Shown here piece after piece: positions 42,208 through 51,607 of a stretch of DNA of 64,000 bases. A program made the position numbers and the translations under genes. The notes under the pieces are model-generated. The model was not told the DNA's origin. It saw only the letters and a list, made by a program, of their open reading frames with translations, and made no database searches. The DNA is from JAJDAT01 sp964344185 (lineage in GTDB: Bacteria; Nitrospinota; Nitrospinia; Nitrospinales; JAJDAT01). Each line of letters starts with the position of its first letter. Positions within the stretch are counted from its first letter, which is position 1. The DNA is taken from NCBI GenBank assembly GCA_964344185.1, contig CAYFMN010000006.1:62001-126000 (forward strand). Reading direction: 5' to 3'.

Positions 42208-44016
42208 CTAAAAGACAATTTCAAATTTGGCCCCTTTACTTTTATCTAAAGAAACCCTCCCTTCAAGTTGAGATTTAACAAGTAGAGACACTACTTTTAA
42301 ACCGATCGAACTATTGTTTTCTAGACAAAAATTTTCGGCAAAACCGATTCCGTTGTCGGCAACGATTAGTTTGGTTTTATTTCCATCAGTATTTAAAACA
42401 TGGATTTGTAGTTGATTGTTTTGATTTTTTTGAAAGGCGTATTTTAATGAGTTTGAGACCAATTCGTTTATGATTAATCCACAATAAATTGATTTGTCAA
42501 AATCAAACGATTTTACGCAAACTTCTATGTCCAGAGAAATATTGAAATCTTTGGCTCCATAAATAGAAAATAATTGTTTGATTAGCGTATGTATGTATTT
42601 TTCTATATCAATCTGGGAAAAGTTTTCAGACTCTAGAATGCGGTCATGCACTAAAGCTATTGATAGTATTCTGTTCTGACTTTCTTTCAAGATATTTAAA
42701 AGCTCAGGATCGTTAACGTTTCCTTCTTGTAGATGTAAAAGTCCTGACACAACTTGTAAGTTGTTTTTTATTCGATGATGCAACTCTTTTAAGAGGATTT
42801 CTTTTTCCTGAATAGATTTTTTTAAGTTATCTTCTAGGGTTTTAAAATTGGTGATATCTGCAATAGTGCCAATATATCCTACGGCTTTCCCACCACTGTT
42901 TTTTTCGAATATAATTCGCCCCACTACCTTGGTAGTTTTCTCTTTTGGAGTTAAATACCGGCATTCGTATTCAAAATTGGTTGAACTTTTTTCCGCCTCT
43001 TTCCAAATAGATGAAAGGTTTTTTCTGTCGTCAGGGTGAATATTTTTAAACCAGTTTTTTCCAAGAGCGTCTTGAGGAGAAATTCCGATAAGCTCAGCAC
43101 AGTGATTGTTTAAATATAAACAATTTCCATCCAAGTCGGAACGCCAAATCCCAACTGGCGAAGTAAAGGTAAGCTCGTGAAATAATTGGTTGTTTTCGTC
43201 AGACTTTTTCTCTTGAGTTTTGCGTTGTTCAATCATACGGGTAAAAGCTGAAACTAGTTTCCTCAATTCGTACGAATTAGGTTTAGGAAATAAAAACTCA
43301 TGTTCGCCCTTTCCATATCTTTCAATTATTTCTGAAAGCCTGATTAAGGAGTTTTTCAAGCCGCTAGATAAAATTAGCGCAAAAATCCAACTGACTAAAA
43401 AAATACAAAATATTAGGAGAGCAAAAAGACCAAGGTTTTTTTGGCTGGCTTGTTCTTTAAAGCTGGAGATAATTTGATTAACAATTTTGATGTCAGAAGG
43501 TTGCGGTTCCAAAGAATAGATAAGTTTAAGAAACCCTAATTTATCGTCCTCTAAAAAAATAGGGCAGGATATTACTATTTGATCGTTAATTTCGACAACT
43601 TTACTAGATTGAGGGAAAGAGATTTCTTTTATAGTGGTTAGGTCTAATGTTTGATACGGACTCAACAAGTCGCTGGAGCCATTGTGAATTAATTTCCCTT
43701 TTTTATCAAAAACGTAAGCTGTTTTTACGTGAGGGTCGTTTTTAATCGATTTAAGTAGGTAAAAAATATTTTCTTTGTCTAGATTATAGAGTGGGTTTAC
43801 CAATTGTTGAGACAAAAATTTAGCGGTAGACTGACCTTTTTCTTTAAAGTGGTTAGATAGAGCTTTTTTAAATAGAGTTGATTGGAAGCGATTTGTATTG
43901 TTGAAAATAAAATCGAACTGGTAGTAGAAAAATAAAGAGATGATTGGAAATATGATGGCGGTAAAAACTATTATGTTTAACCAAAATTTAAACTGTAGGC
44001 TTGATTTTAGCGACAT
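42208..44016 (-). CDS. Membrane sensor histidine kinase, HisKA_2 type with PAS
   Basis: The 602-residue protein has TM1 at about 13-33, a periplasmic sensor (about 35-190), TM2 at about 200-222, HAMP to about 270 and PAS at about 280-400. A HisKA_2 dimerisation domain has KELHHRIKNNLQVVSGLLHL, with H413 or H414 as phospho-site, and an HATPase domain closes the protein. The SLKYAFQKNQNNQ N-box and ADNGIGFAENF motifs are intact. HisKA_2 kinases often signal to receivers that control general stress or light responses. The adjacent receiver-kinase hybrid is a possible partner. The 3' end is convergent with it. Confidence 0.88.
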   Translation of the reverse strand: MSLKSSLQFKFWLNIIVFTAIIFPIISLFFYYQFDFIFNNTNRFQSTLFKKALSNHFKEKGQSTAKFLSQQLVNPLYNLDKENIFYLLKSIKNDPHVKTAYVFDKKGKLIHNGSSDLLSPYQTLDLTTIKEISFPQSSKVVEINDQIVISCPIFLEDDKLGFLKLIYSLEPQPSDIKIVNQIISSFKEQASQKNLGLFALLIFCIFLVSWIFALILSSGLKNSLIRLSEIIERYGKGEHEFLFPKPNSYELRKLVSAFTRMIEQRKTQEKKSDENNQLFHELTFTSPVGIWRSDLDGNCLYLNNHCAELIGISPQDALGKNWFKNIHPDDRKNLSSIWKEAEKSSTNFEYECRYLTPKEKTTKVVGRIIFEKNSGGKAVGYIGTIADITNFKTLEDNLKKSIQEKEILLKELHHRIKNNLQVVSGLLHLQEGNVNDPELLNILKESQNRILSIALVHDRILESENFSQIDIEKYIHTLIKQLFSIYGAKDFNISLDIEVCVKSFDFDKSIYCGLIINELVSNSLKYAFQKNQNNQLQIHVLNTDGNKTKLIVADNGIGFAENFCLENNSSIGLKVVSLLVKSQLEGRVSLDKSKGAKFEIVF

Positions 44017-44050
44017 CTGGAAAATGCGATATTTACTGTGAAAATTAAAG

Positions 44051-44078
44051 AGATCCTCTAAAAATATCTAAATTGCTG
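44051..44078. repeat. Degenerate partial copy of the 104-bp element
   Basis: AGATCCTCTAAAAATATCTA followed by AATTGCTG resembles the first 27 bases of the element that begins at 44091 and is in the same orientation. It may be a remnant of an earlier insertion. Confidence 0.45.
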
Positions 44079-44090
44079 TGGAACGCTTTT

Positions 44091-44194
44091 AAGGGAACCT
44101 CTAAAAATTCAGATTTGCCAGGAGCCTGGCCCTTAAACTCAAAGGCTAGGCGATAGCAAACCGGTAAAAATGCTAATTATTAGAGGTCCTCTTA
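44091..44194. repeat. Palindromic dispersed repeat, copy 1 (104 bp)
   Basis: Imperfect inverted ends (AAGGGAACCTCTAAAAAT on the left; the right end read in reverse is TAAGAGGACCTCTAATAAT) enclose an inner hairpin (GCCTGGCCCTT with AAGGCTAGGC) and the palindrome GCCAGGAGCCTGGC. It matches copy 2 (58625-58727) at about 88 percent by hand count, with all roughly 12 differences transitions. Its right end overlaps the stop codon of the hydroxyacid dehydrogenase gene. No transposase is encoded, so it resembles a MITE or REP-type element. Confidence 0.85.
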
Positions 44195-45133
44195 AATAGT
44201 TTGATCAAAAAATTGAACAAGATGGCCAATAGCCGATTGACCCATTGATTCAACAGCTTCCTTCGCATTGCCTCCAATATGTGGTGTTCCCATTAAATTG
44301 GAAAGTGATAATAATTCCGTGTCCTGTGGTGGTTCGGGATTATAAACATCCAAGGAAGCTCCGGCAATTTGGTTTGCTTTAATAGCGTCTTTTAAAGCAG
44401 AGTGGTCGACTATTTCCCCTCGACTCGTATTAATTAGATATGCGGACGATTTCATTTTTTCCAAAGTTTTTTGGTTGATTAAGTTTTTTGTAAGTTCTGT
44501 AAGAGGAACATGGAGAGATATGAGATCGGAGGATTCAATGATTTCTTCAAAATCTACCGCTTGTATATTTTGTTCGATGCAAAAATCAGAAATATCCAGG
44601 ATATCGTTAGCCTTTATTTGGACGTTGAATGGTTTAAGCATGCGAATAACTTCGCGTCCTACGTTTCCGCATCCAACGATTCCAATTTGCTTTCCCGAGA
44701 TTTCATAACCCCCCTCTTTTCTCCAAATCCCTTTTTTAAGATCGGTTCCTGTAGAAAAAACGTTATGGAACATTCCTAACATAAAACAAAGCGTCAATTC
44801 TGCTACCGACCGTTTGTTTACTCCGGGAGTCCAGCCTAACTTTATGTTATGTCGTTTTAATACTGTTTGGTCAATATTGTCTAAACCGACGCCATATTTA
44901 GAAATTATCCGCAGCTTCGGAAGCGCTTTGAGTTCTGCCGCGCCAATAGTGTCTCTGCCAATAATTGCGCCGTCCTTGTCTTTTAAAAAATCGACCAGTT
45001 CCTTAGCGTTTAGATAACGCCCTTTTTCATTGAAGACTGTCTGGGGAAAATATTTTTGAAGCTTTTCGCGTAAAAATTTAGATTTACAAAATGCCGGGGG
45101 AGTGACGGCTATTCGAAAAGCGGCAGAGCTCAT
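44192..45133 (-). CDS. NAD-dependent D-2-hydroxyacid dehydrogenase
   Basis: The 313-residue protein belongs to the D-isomer 2-hydroxyacid dehydrogenase family. The NAD site is IGIVGCGNVGREVIRML. The catalytic arginine is in NTSRGEIVDHSALK and the catalytic histidine in GTPHIGGNA. Phosphoglycerate dehydrogenase-like, hydroxypyruvate or glyoxylate reductase activities are all possible. The absence of an ACT domain argues against feedback-regulated SerA. The stop codon coincides with the end of the 104-bp repeat. It is nine bases downstream of the TraB gene. Confidence 0.85.
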   Translation of the reverse strand: MSSAAFRIAVTPPAFCKSKFLREKLQKYFPQTVFNEKGRYLNAKELVDFLKDKDGAIIGRDTIGAAELKALPKLRIISKYGVGLDNIDQTVLKRHNIKLGWTPGVNKRSVAELTLCFMLGMFHNVFSTGTDLKKGIWRKEGGYEISGKQIGIVGCGNVGREVIRMLKPFNVQIKANDILDISDFCIEQNIQAVDFEEIIESSDLISLHVPLTELTKNLINQKTLEKMKSSAYLINTSRGEIVDHSALKDAIKANQIAGASLDVYNPEPPQDTELLSLSNLMGTPHIGGNAKEAVESMGQSAIGHLVQFFDQTI

Positions 45134-45143
45134 TTTATAAATG

Positions 45144-46334
45144 TTAGGAAAAAATTTGTTGAACTATCGAGGCCCCGGCAACCCAAGTGCCGATAGCAGA
45201 TCCGAGATTAGACATAAAAAATATTAGAAACACTCGGGCGACTCTATTTTTAAACCATTTACTCATATGGCCTATATCTTCCCGCAAGGTTTCAAAGTCT
45301 GCAACCTTAGGTTTTCTTAAATAGGATTCTACGATTCCAACAACCATGCCAGCTCCGATAGTAGGATTTAGAGAAGTTACTGGAGCGGCAAAGAAAGCGG
45401 AAAGAATTGTAACTGGATGAGCTAGCGCAATAGCCGCGCCTAACGCGCTAAGACCTCCATTAATTACTACCCAGGTAATGAAAATATTAAGGCCCAATTC
45501 CGGAGACCGAGCATAACCTACCGCGAACATTGAGATAATAAAAATACCAATAGCCCAACCGATATAATAGCCAGTCTTACTTGGTTTCGCTTTTTCATCG
45601 AGTTCTTTCAAACGTTCCATAGTAGGAGGCGATGAAAATTTTGGTCGCATTCCGATTAGATGACCGGCTCCAACCATGGCTACGACATTTTTAGGAGCGT
45701 CGGAAGATTCAGCCAAAGCGTTTAATTTGCCTGTCATGTATTCGTCTCGCTCGTCAATAAGGACTTCTTTGACAGCGGGTAATTCTTCCCCAAATTCTTC
45801 AACAACGGTATGCAGCATGTCTCCTTTTTTTAAATCTTCAATTTGTTTTTCGTCAATTTCCTCTCCCACAAATATGCTAGCGATAAGACCTATGAAAAAT
45901 TTGATTTTTTGCCAAAAAGTAACTCGATTTACAATACGATTTAAAGTTGTTGAAATATCTCGGTCAATCAGTTCTAGTCTAAGATTCTTTTCTTTAGCTA
46001 AATCGATAGCTCTTTGCATTTCTTGTCCGGCTTGGACTCCGATTTTCTCCGCCAACCGTTTTTGATAAGCGGACAGCGCTAAATTAACTAATAAAAGCCC
46101 CGCTTTTTTTTTGCGAAAAATCTGATAAATATCCAGATTTCTCCACCAGGCTTTGTCAATTATATTGCTGTAGCGTGGTTGGCAAAGTTCTACCGCCACG
46201 CAGTCGTATTCTCCGGAAGAGATTTCTTTTTCTACAAGCTCGACGCTTTTTTGAGAGACATGAGCTGTCCCAATTAACGTGATTTCAGTATTATTCACGC
46301 GAGTTTTATGCGTGATTTCTTCATTTTCGGTCAC
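45144..46334 (-). CDS. TraB-family membrane protein
   Basis: The 396-residue protein has an N-terminal TraB/GumN-type domain with GTAHVSQKSVELVEKEI, VAVELCQPRYSNI and GAGHLIGM, the two Gx2H motifs and acidic residues of this putative metallohydrolase fold. About four membrane segments occupy the C-terminal half (residues about 255-395). Bacterial TraB proteins of the PrgY type reduce pheromone activity in enterococci, but the role in Gram-negatives is unknown. It is followed by the hydroxyacid dehydrogenase gene after ten bases and is divergent from uvrB. Confidence 0.82.
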   Translation of the reverse strand: MTENEEITHKTRVNNTEITLIGTAHVSQKSVELVEKEISSGEYDCVAVELCQPRYSNIIDKAWWRNLDIYQIFRKKKAGLLLVNLALSAYQKRLAEKIGVQAGQEMQRAIDLAKEKNLRLELIDRDISTTLNRIVNRVTFWQKIKFFIGLIASIFVGEEIDEKQIEDLKKGDMLHTVVEEFGEELPAVKEVLIDERDEYMTGKLNALAESSDAPKNVVAMVGAGHLIGMRPKFSSPPTMERLKELDEKAKPSKTGYYIGWAIGIFIISMFAVGYARSPELGLNIFITWVVINGGLSALGAAIALAHPVTILSAFFAAPVTSLNPTIGAGMVVGIVESYLRKPKVADFETLREDIGHMSKWFKNRVARVFLIFFMSNLGSAIGTWVAGASIVQQIFS

Positions 46335-46569
46335 AATTTCCTCTTCTGAAAATAACGGCTAAAAAATTAAGGCTACGCTTAAATTAAATTTTTTTTAAAA
46401 GGCGGGTCATGCCAATTAGAGCGGATGTAGATATATTCGTGTTTTGATTGAAAATAAGTTTTGACATATTTAATTTTTGGAGGGAACCTCGGCAAAAAAA
46501 ATAACACATTTTGTTCAATGTAATTTAACATAATTTCTTTATTAGAACCTCAATTCATTCCGCGAATAA

Positions 46570-48567
46570 ATGAACAAATTTGAAATAAAGTCAGATTTTA
46601 AACCGTCGGGTGATCAACCCCAGGCGATTAAAAAAGTTGTGAATAATTTAAAAAATGGAGCCAAGCGTCAAACATTATTGGGAGTGACCGGCTCTGGAAA
46701 AACTTTTACAATAGCGAACGTAGTGAAAGAGCTTCAACGAACTACCCTGGTTATTGCTCATAACAAAACATTAGCCGCTCAATTATTTAACGAATTTAAA
46801 TTATTCTTTCCCGACAATGCGGTTAGTTATTTCGTAAGTTATTACGATTACTATCAACCTGAGGCATATCTGCCGACAACGGATACTTATATAGAAAAAG
46901 ACGCTTCCATAAATGATGAGATAGACAAAATGCGCCATGCCGCAACGCATTCCTTATTTGAAAGAAAGGACGTTATCATCGTGGCAAGCGTTTCTTGTAT
47001 ATATGGCTTAGGATCTCCCGAAGCGTACCACGGCATGTTGCTGTTTGTTGAAGAAGGAATGAAGCTGGATCGAGACTTAGCTTTGAAAAAGCTGATAGAG
47101 ATCCATTACAAGAGAAACGATATTGATTTCCAAAGAGGTACTTTTCGCGTACAGGGAGATGTAGTGGAAGTATTCCCCGTTTATGAACGCGACGAGGCTA
47201 TTAGAATTGAGTTTTTTGGGGATGAAATAGAGTCGATCCGCTCTTTTGATCCTTTAACTGGTAGGGTTTTGAAAAAAATGGAGAGAGTCGCTATTTACCC
47301 TGCAAGTCACCATGTGACGAGAAAAAACGATTTGGAAAGAGCGGAGAAAACTATTTTAGAAGAGTTAAGAGAACGAATTCAGTATTTTAGAAGTCAGAAT
47401 TTATTTGTAGAAGCGCAACGAATTGAGCAGCGAACGATGTTTGATATAGAAATGATTAAAGAGATTGGGTATTGCAAGGGTATCGAAAATTACAGTCGGC
47501 ATTTAACGGGAAGACCTTTAGGCCATCACCCTCCAACCTTACTCGATTATTTGCCGAAAGACGCGTTGATTGTTATTGATGAAAGCCATGCAACATTGCC
47601 GCAGTTAAACGGTATGTATAACGGAGATAGATCTCGTAAAGAAACTTTAATTCGTCATGGTTTTCGTTTGCCGTCGGCTTTTGATAATAGACCTTTAAAA
47701 TTTGAAGAATTTGAAAAGCAAACTCAAAATGTGATCTATGTTTCCGCCACCCCCTCAAGTTATGAAATAGAAAAATCAAAAGGTCTTGTTACAGAGCTCA
47801 TCGTTCGTCCAACAGGTTTAGTTGATCCAGAAATTGATATTCGGCCAATATCGGGGCAAGTGGATGATTTGTATAATGAGATTGTTAAACGATCTAAAAA
47901 AAATGAAAGGACTCTGGTTACTACTTTAACAAAAAGGTTTGCCGAAGATTTGACCGAGCACTTAGCGGAAATGGGGCTTCGCGTGAAGTATCTGCACTCT
48001 GATATTTCGACTCTTGAAAGAATTCAGATTGTGCGTGAGCTTCGATTGGGAGAGTTTGACGCCTTAATAGGTATAAACCTGTTACGAGAAGGATTGGATA
48101 TACCAGAGGTCTCCCTCGTGGCTATTTTAGATGCGGACAAGGAGGGTTTTTTAAGATCGACAACGTCGTTGATTCAAACTAGCGGTCGCGCGGCAAGAAA
48201 TTTGGGTGGACAGGTTATCATGTATGCCGACAAAAAAACTCAATCGATTAAAACTGCTTTGAATGAAACAAAACGGAGGAGAAATATCCAGATTGCTTAT
48301 AACCAAAAATATAAGATTACTCCAAAGTCTATTAAGAAATCAGTGCAAGAAGCGCTTCAGGCGGATGAAGAAAACTTCTTGGTCCCTAAAGTTGCGGAAG
48401 AAGAGGAAACTTATATGGTTAAAGGCGATTTAAAAAAGGCGATCACTCGTCTCGAAAAAGAAATGCGTTCTGCCGCGAAAAAACTGGAGTTTGAAACAGC
48501 AGCCGAGATTAGAGATAGAATTGCCGCATTAAAGAAAAAAGAAATGGAATGGGGAGTATTTACTTAG
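46570..48567 (+). CDS. uvrB: Excinuclease ABC subunit B
   Basis: The 665-residue UvrB helicase-like damage verifier loads DNA lesions for UvrC incision. Walker A is GVTGSGKTFT and the beta-hairpin region has YYDYYQPEAYLP. DEAD-like motif II is VIDESHATL. Later motifs are DIRPISGQVDDL, RTLVTTLTKR, GINLLREGLDIPEVSLV and QTSGRAARN. The C-terminal UVR motif (EKEMRSAAKKLEFETAAEIR) contacts UvrC. Length and motif order are normal. It overlaps the convergent PilZ gene by eight bases. It is transcribed alone. Confidence 0.96.
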   Translation: MNKFEIKSDFKPSGDQPQAIKKVVNNLKNGAKRQTLLGVTGSGKTFTIANVVKELQRTTLVIAHNKTLAAQLFNEFKLFFPDNAVSYFVSYYDYYQPEAYLPTTDTYIEKDASINDEIDKMRHAATHSLFERKDVIIVASVSCIYGLGSPEAYHGMLLFVEEGMKLDRDLALKKLIEIHYKRNDIDFQRGTFRVQGDVVEVFPVYERDEAIRIEFFGDEIESIRSFDPLTGRVLKKMERVAIYPASHHVTRKNDLERAEKTILEELRERIQYFRSQNLFVEAQRIEQRTMFDIEMIKEIGYCKGIENYSRHLTGRPLGHHPPTLLDYLPKDALIVIDESHATLPQLNGMYNGDRSRKETLIRHGFRLPSAFDNRPLKFEEFEKQTQNVIYVSATPSSYEIEKSKGLVTELIVRPTGLVDPEIDIRPISGQVDDLYNEIVKRSKKNERTLVTTLTKRFAEDLTEHLAEMGLRVKYLHSDISTLERIQIVRELRLGEFDALIGINLLREGLDIPEVSLVAILDADKEGFLRSTTSLIQTSGRAARNLGGQVIMYADKKTQSIKTALNETKRRRNIQIAYNQKYKITPKSIKKSVQEALQADEENFLVPKVAEEEETYMVKGDLKKAITRLEKEMRSAAKKLEFETAAEIRDRIAALKKKEMEWGVFT

Positions 48568-49213
48568 TACGTTTATTGGCTCTTCTATCTGTTATCCTGG
48601 TCTCAACAAATTTCCTTAGGAAGTCCATAACAGGTTCTGGCGCATTCTGAAATTTGATTCCGGTAACAAACGGTTCGGTTTGACTTCTAGGGTTTTTTCG
48701 GATGTTTTGGACAAGAGCCACTTGGTCATCAACCTTGTTATCGCCCAGTTGGAAGGAAATATTAATTTTATGTCCCTTAATCAAAGGAATTTTGTGACAT
48801 AAAAGCCCGCCTTCCATACTCAGATCGCGGAGGACTCCGTCTCCAGTTACTGTTGTCCCAGCAGACATTTGAGAAAAGTTTGCGGTTGCATTTGCCCGGT
48901 ATCTGTCGTGTTTTCTTAGTTTGATTTTTTCAAACTTACGCGGATACTCTAAAGCCATAAAGCTAAATGCTTGAGAGTAATAGTGTTCTACGTAAGTATC
49001 AAAAAGCACCACGACGCCCTCCTTTACAAACCTAATGCTACAACCGGTTTGCGGAGCCACGCGCACCTCGTCCCCTTGAATTTTAGGTACGTCTGTAATT
49101 ATAAAATGGTTTTCGCTCCAACCGCGTATTTTGACTGAGTAAGTTTCACCGCGAATGACTGCGCTTACCTTTAGTCCATTAATTAGAAGTATTTCTTCGG
49201 GAGCTGGTGGCAT
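48560..49213 (-). CDS. PilZ-domain protein, YcgR-like
   Basis: The 217-residue protein has an N-terminal YcgR-like flagellar-brake domain (about 5-95) and a C-terminal PilZ domain. The cyclic-di-GMP motif RKHDRYRA is near 100, and DLSMEGG near 127 fits the [DN]xSxxG part. It likely binds cyclic-di-GMP and alters motility or envelope processes. It follows mrdA by 15 bases, so it seems to be the last gene of the mre operon, linking wall elongation to second messenger signalling by genomic context only. Its 3' end overlaps the convergent uvrB. Confidence 0.85.
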   Translation of the reverse strand: MPPAPEEILLINGLKVSAVIRGETYSVKIRGWSENHFIITDVPKIQGDEVRVAPQTGCSIRFVKEGVVVLFDTYVEHYYSQAFSFMALEYPRKFEKIKLRKHDRYRANATANFSQMSAGTTVTGDGVLRDLSMEGGLLCHKIPLIKGHKINISFQLGDNKVDDQVALVQNIRKNPRSQTEPFVTGIKFQNAPEPVMDFLRKFVETRITDRRANKRTK

Positions 49214-49228
49214 GGCTAATTTGACTTT

Positions 49229-51085
49229 TTAAGAGGCTATTTTGGTTTCATCTTGAGGAAAATATCTAAAATACGATTTAACTATTTCTTTTGCTATTGG
49301 AGCTGCGGCGGCCCCTCCATGTCCCCCATGTTCAATTATAATTGCAATAGCAACTTTGGGATTTTCAAAAGGAGCAAATGCTACAAACCAAGCGTGGTCT
49401 CTAAATAAATAAGGCGTTGCTTCCTCTTCTTCCTCGTCTCCTTTCTTCATAGCGACTACTTGAGCGGTACCTGTTTTTCCGGAGATTTTAACATTCTTTA
49501 AGCGAGCTCTCCAGCCTGTTCCATGAGGTTCGTGGACGACGCCTAAAAGAGCGTTCCTTATTATTTCAAGGCTTTTGGGAGATAAGTTAGCTCTGTGCAA
49601 TACAGAAGGACCAAATTCTTTTACCATATTACCGTCGGGATCTTCTATTTTTTTTATCAGGAATGGTTTGAAAAGCGTTCCCCCGTTAGCAATTGCCGCA
49701 ATCATATTGGCTTGTTGAAGGGGAGTTACAAGGTTATACCCCTGACCAATAGAAGCCGATATCGTTTCTCCCAAAAGCCAGGGTTTACCTCTTGCCAACA
49801 ATTTCCATTCAGTGCTTGGAATCAATCCAGGTTTTTCTCCTTTTAGTTGAATTTTGGTTAGTTGTCCAAGTCCTAAATTTTTTGCGTAAGTTGCCAATTT
49901 ATCGATGCCTAACCGATTACCCAAAGTATAAAAGAAAACGTCGCAGGATTGGACTAAAGCCTTATGTAAATTCATTGGACCATGCCCTCTTTTCTTCCAG
50001 CAACGGTACCTGCCTTTACCTAATCGAAAGTGTCCTGGACAGTGAATTACAGTATCTGGAGTAATCAGTTTTTCATTTAAGCCAGCATAAGCGGTCACAA
50101 TTTTATAAGTGGAACCTGGGGGATATTGGCCGTCAATGGCTTTATTTTGAAGAGGGTGCATAGGGTCTTTTATTAGTTTGCTCCAATTTTCTCTAGAAAT
50201 GCCCGCTGAAAATAGGTTTGGATTAAACGAAGGTTTGCTAACCATAGCCAAGATTTCTCCAGACTGAGGATCTAATACAACAACAGAACCGTTTATAGGA
50301 GCTTCGGGAGTTCCCTTCATCAATTTCTCGACGGTTTTTTGTAGACGTGTATCGATTGTAAGGACTAAGTGATTGCCGCTTTTAGGAGGTAGTTGACGTA
50401 TTACCTGAAGTTCTCTGCCTGAAACATCAACCTCTACTTCTTTATAACCCTTTGTTCCTTTAAGCTCATTTTCGAAAATACGTTCCAAACCGTTTTTACC
50501 GATCATATCCCCTTGTTTGTAATTTGGATCTTTGGATTGACTTAGCTTTAATTTAGAGATTTCGCCTAAATAGCCTAGAGTTTGTGAGGCAAAATCTTGA
50601 AAGACATAGTTTCTTAAAGGGACTGCTTTTATATGCGCACCCGCCAGTCTTAACCTGTTTTCCATCACAAAAGCCACTTCGTTTCTCTGGATATCGGCCT
50701 TTATGAGGACGTTGTGAAAACGCTTTGCTTTTTTAAATTCGGCTTTAATCTTTTTGTTGTCAAAATGAATTTTTGAGGACAAGAAATCAAGGACTTGATC
50801 CAAATCTTGAGTGTCTTCTGGAGTTATATAAAGGTTAAACGACGGTCGAATGTTAACGATAGTGTTGCCATTTCTGTCCTTTATCCAACCGCGAAAACCT
50901 GGCAACGAAACCATTCGAGTTCGGTTGTTTTCGGATAATTCCTGAAAGTATTGACCGTTAATTATTTGTAAATACCAAATTCTGACTCCAAGGCATAAAA
51001 ATAACAAAATTACTATTAAGGAAAAATATTTTATTTTATGCCTGACATCTTGCGACGAATCTTGTTGATATTGGTAAAAGCTCAT
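49229..51085 (-). CDS. mrdA: Penicillin-binding protein 2 (transpeptidase)
   Basis: The 618-residue class B PBP cross-links peptidoglycan during elongation with RodA. It has an N-terminal membrane anchor (about 20-42) and the pedestal domain with GFRGWIKDRNGNTIVNIRPS. The transpeptidase domain has the nucleophile S325 in PPGSTYKI, SCD in VQSCDVFFYTLG and the KTG motif in ISGKTGTAQVV. A short acidic insertion (DEEEEEATPY) follows the KTG region. It overlaps mreD by four bases, typical of coupling. RodA is encoded at 1516, apart from this operon. Confidence 0.95.
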   Translation of the reverse strand: MSFYQYQQDSSQDVRHKIKYFSLIVILLFLCLGVRIWYLQIINGQYFQELSENNRTRMVSLPGFRGWIKDRNGNTIVNIRPSFNLYITPEDTQDLDQVLDFLSSKIHFDNKKIKAEFKKAKRFHNVLIKADIQRNEVAFVMENRLRLAGAHIKAVPLRNYVFQDFASQTLGYLGEISKLKLSQSKDPNYKQGDMIGKNGLERIFENELKGTKGYKEVEVDVSGRELQVIRQLPPKSGNHLVLTIDTRLQKTVEKLMKGTPEAPINGSVVVLDPQSGEILAMVSKPSFNPNLFSAGISRENWSKLIKDPMHPLQNKAIDGQYPPGSTYKIVTAYAGLNEKLITPDTVIHCPGHFRLGKGRYRCWKKRGHGPMNLHKALVQSCDVFFYTLGNRLGIDKLATYAKNLGLGQLTKIQLKGEKPGLIPSTEWKLLARGKPWLLGETISASIGQGYNLVTPLQQANMIAAIANGGTLFKPFLIKKIEDPDGNMVKEFGPSVLHRANLSPKSLEIIRNALLGVVHEPHGTGWRARLKNVKISGKTGTAQVVAMKKGDEEEEEATPYLFRDHAWFVAFAPFENPKVAIAIIIEHGGHGGAAAAPIAKEIVKSYFRYFPQDETKIAS

Positions 51086-51597
51086 GGATTAAAAGTGAAA
51101 GTTGACGCAGTTCTTTTTCTGAATCTATAGTCTAATTTTTTGATGCTTGAAAATAAAATAGCCGCCGAGATTAAGTTCATAACAATAAATGTAGGTAAGG
51201 AATAAAATATAGAATCTTGTACAACTTCTTGTTTCGTAAAAAGCGACGTTATTAAATAAAAAATAATGCCGTCCAAAACTGAAACAATTGTTATACAAAA
51301 AACCAGAGGTAAAACGTTATTTATAGGTACAAAACTTCTTAAAAAGGCGGCTAAGAATCCAGCTAGTCCTTTCGATAAGGTATTTATCCCAAAAATGCCT
51401 CCTGAAAGACAATCTTGTAAAAATCCAATAAAAGTCGCTAAAGCGACTCCCGATTGTTCTTTCATTTTTAATCCAAAGTAGAATGCGCAAAGAAGCGCTA
51501 AATCCGGCAGAGTTTCGCTTGGCAATAAATTGGGCAAAGCGGAGGTTTGAAATGCAAACACTAAAATAATGGCAAGAAAATATATGAGGTAAAGCAT
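51082..51597 (-). CDS. mreD: Rod shape-determining protein MreD
   Basis: The 171-residue polytopic protein has about five membrane segments. The conserved MreD region LPDLALLCAFYFGLKMKEQS precedes GFLQDCLSGGIFGINTLSKG. It is an inner-membrane member of the elongasome joining MreB, MreC and PBP2. Position between mreC (ten-base gap) and mrdA (four-base overlap) confirms the assignment, since MreD sequences are otherwise divergent. Confidence 0.92.
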   Translation of the reverse strand: MLYLIYFLAIILVFAFQTSALPNLLPSETLPDLALLCAFYFGLKMKEQSGVALATFIGFLQDCLSGGIFGINTLSKGLAGFLAAFLRSFVPINNVLPLVFCITIVSVLDGIIFYLITSLFTKQEVVQDSIFYSLPTFIVMNLISAAILFSSIKKLDYRFRKRTASTFTFNP

Positions 51598-51607
51598 TTA
51601 AGGATAT

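Noticed and set aside
46481..46497. AGGGAACCTC resembling the left end of the 104-bp element
   Set aside because: Only about ten bases match and no right end is present.
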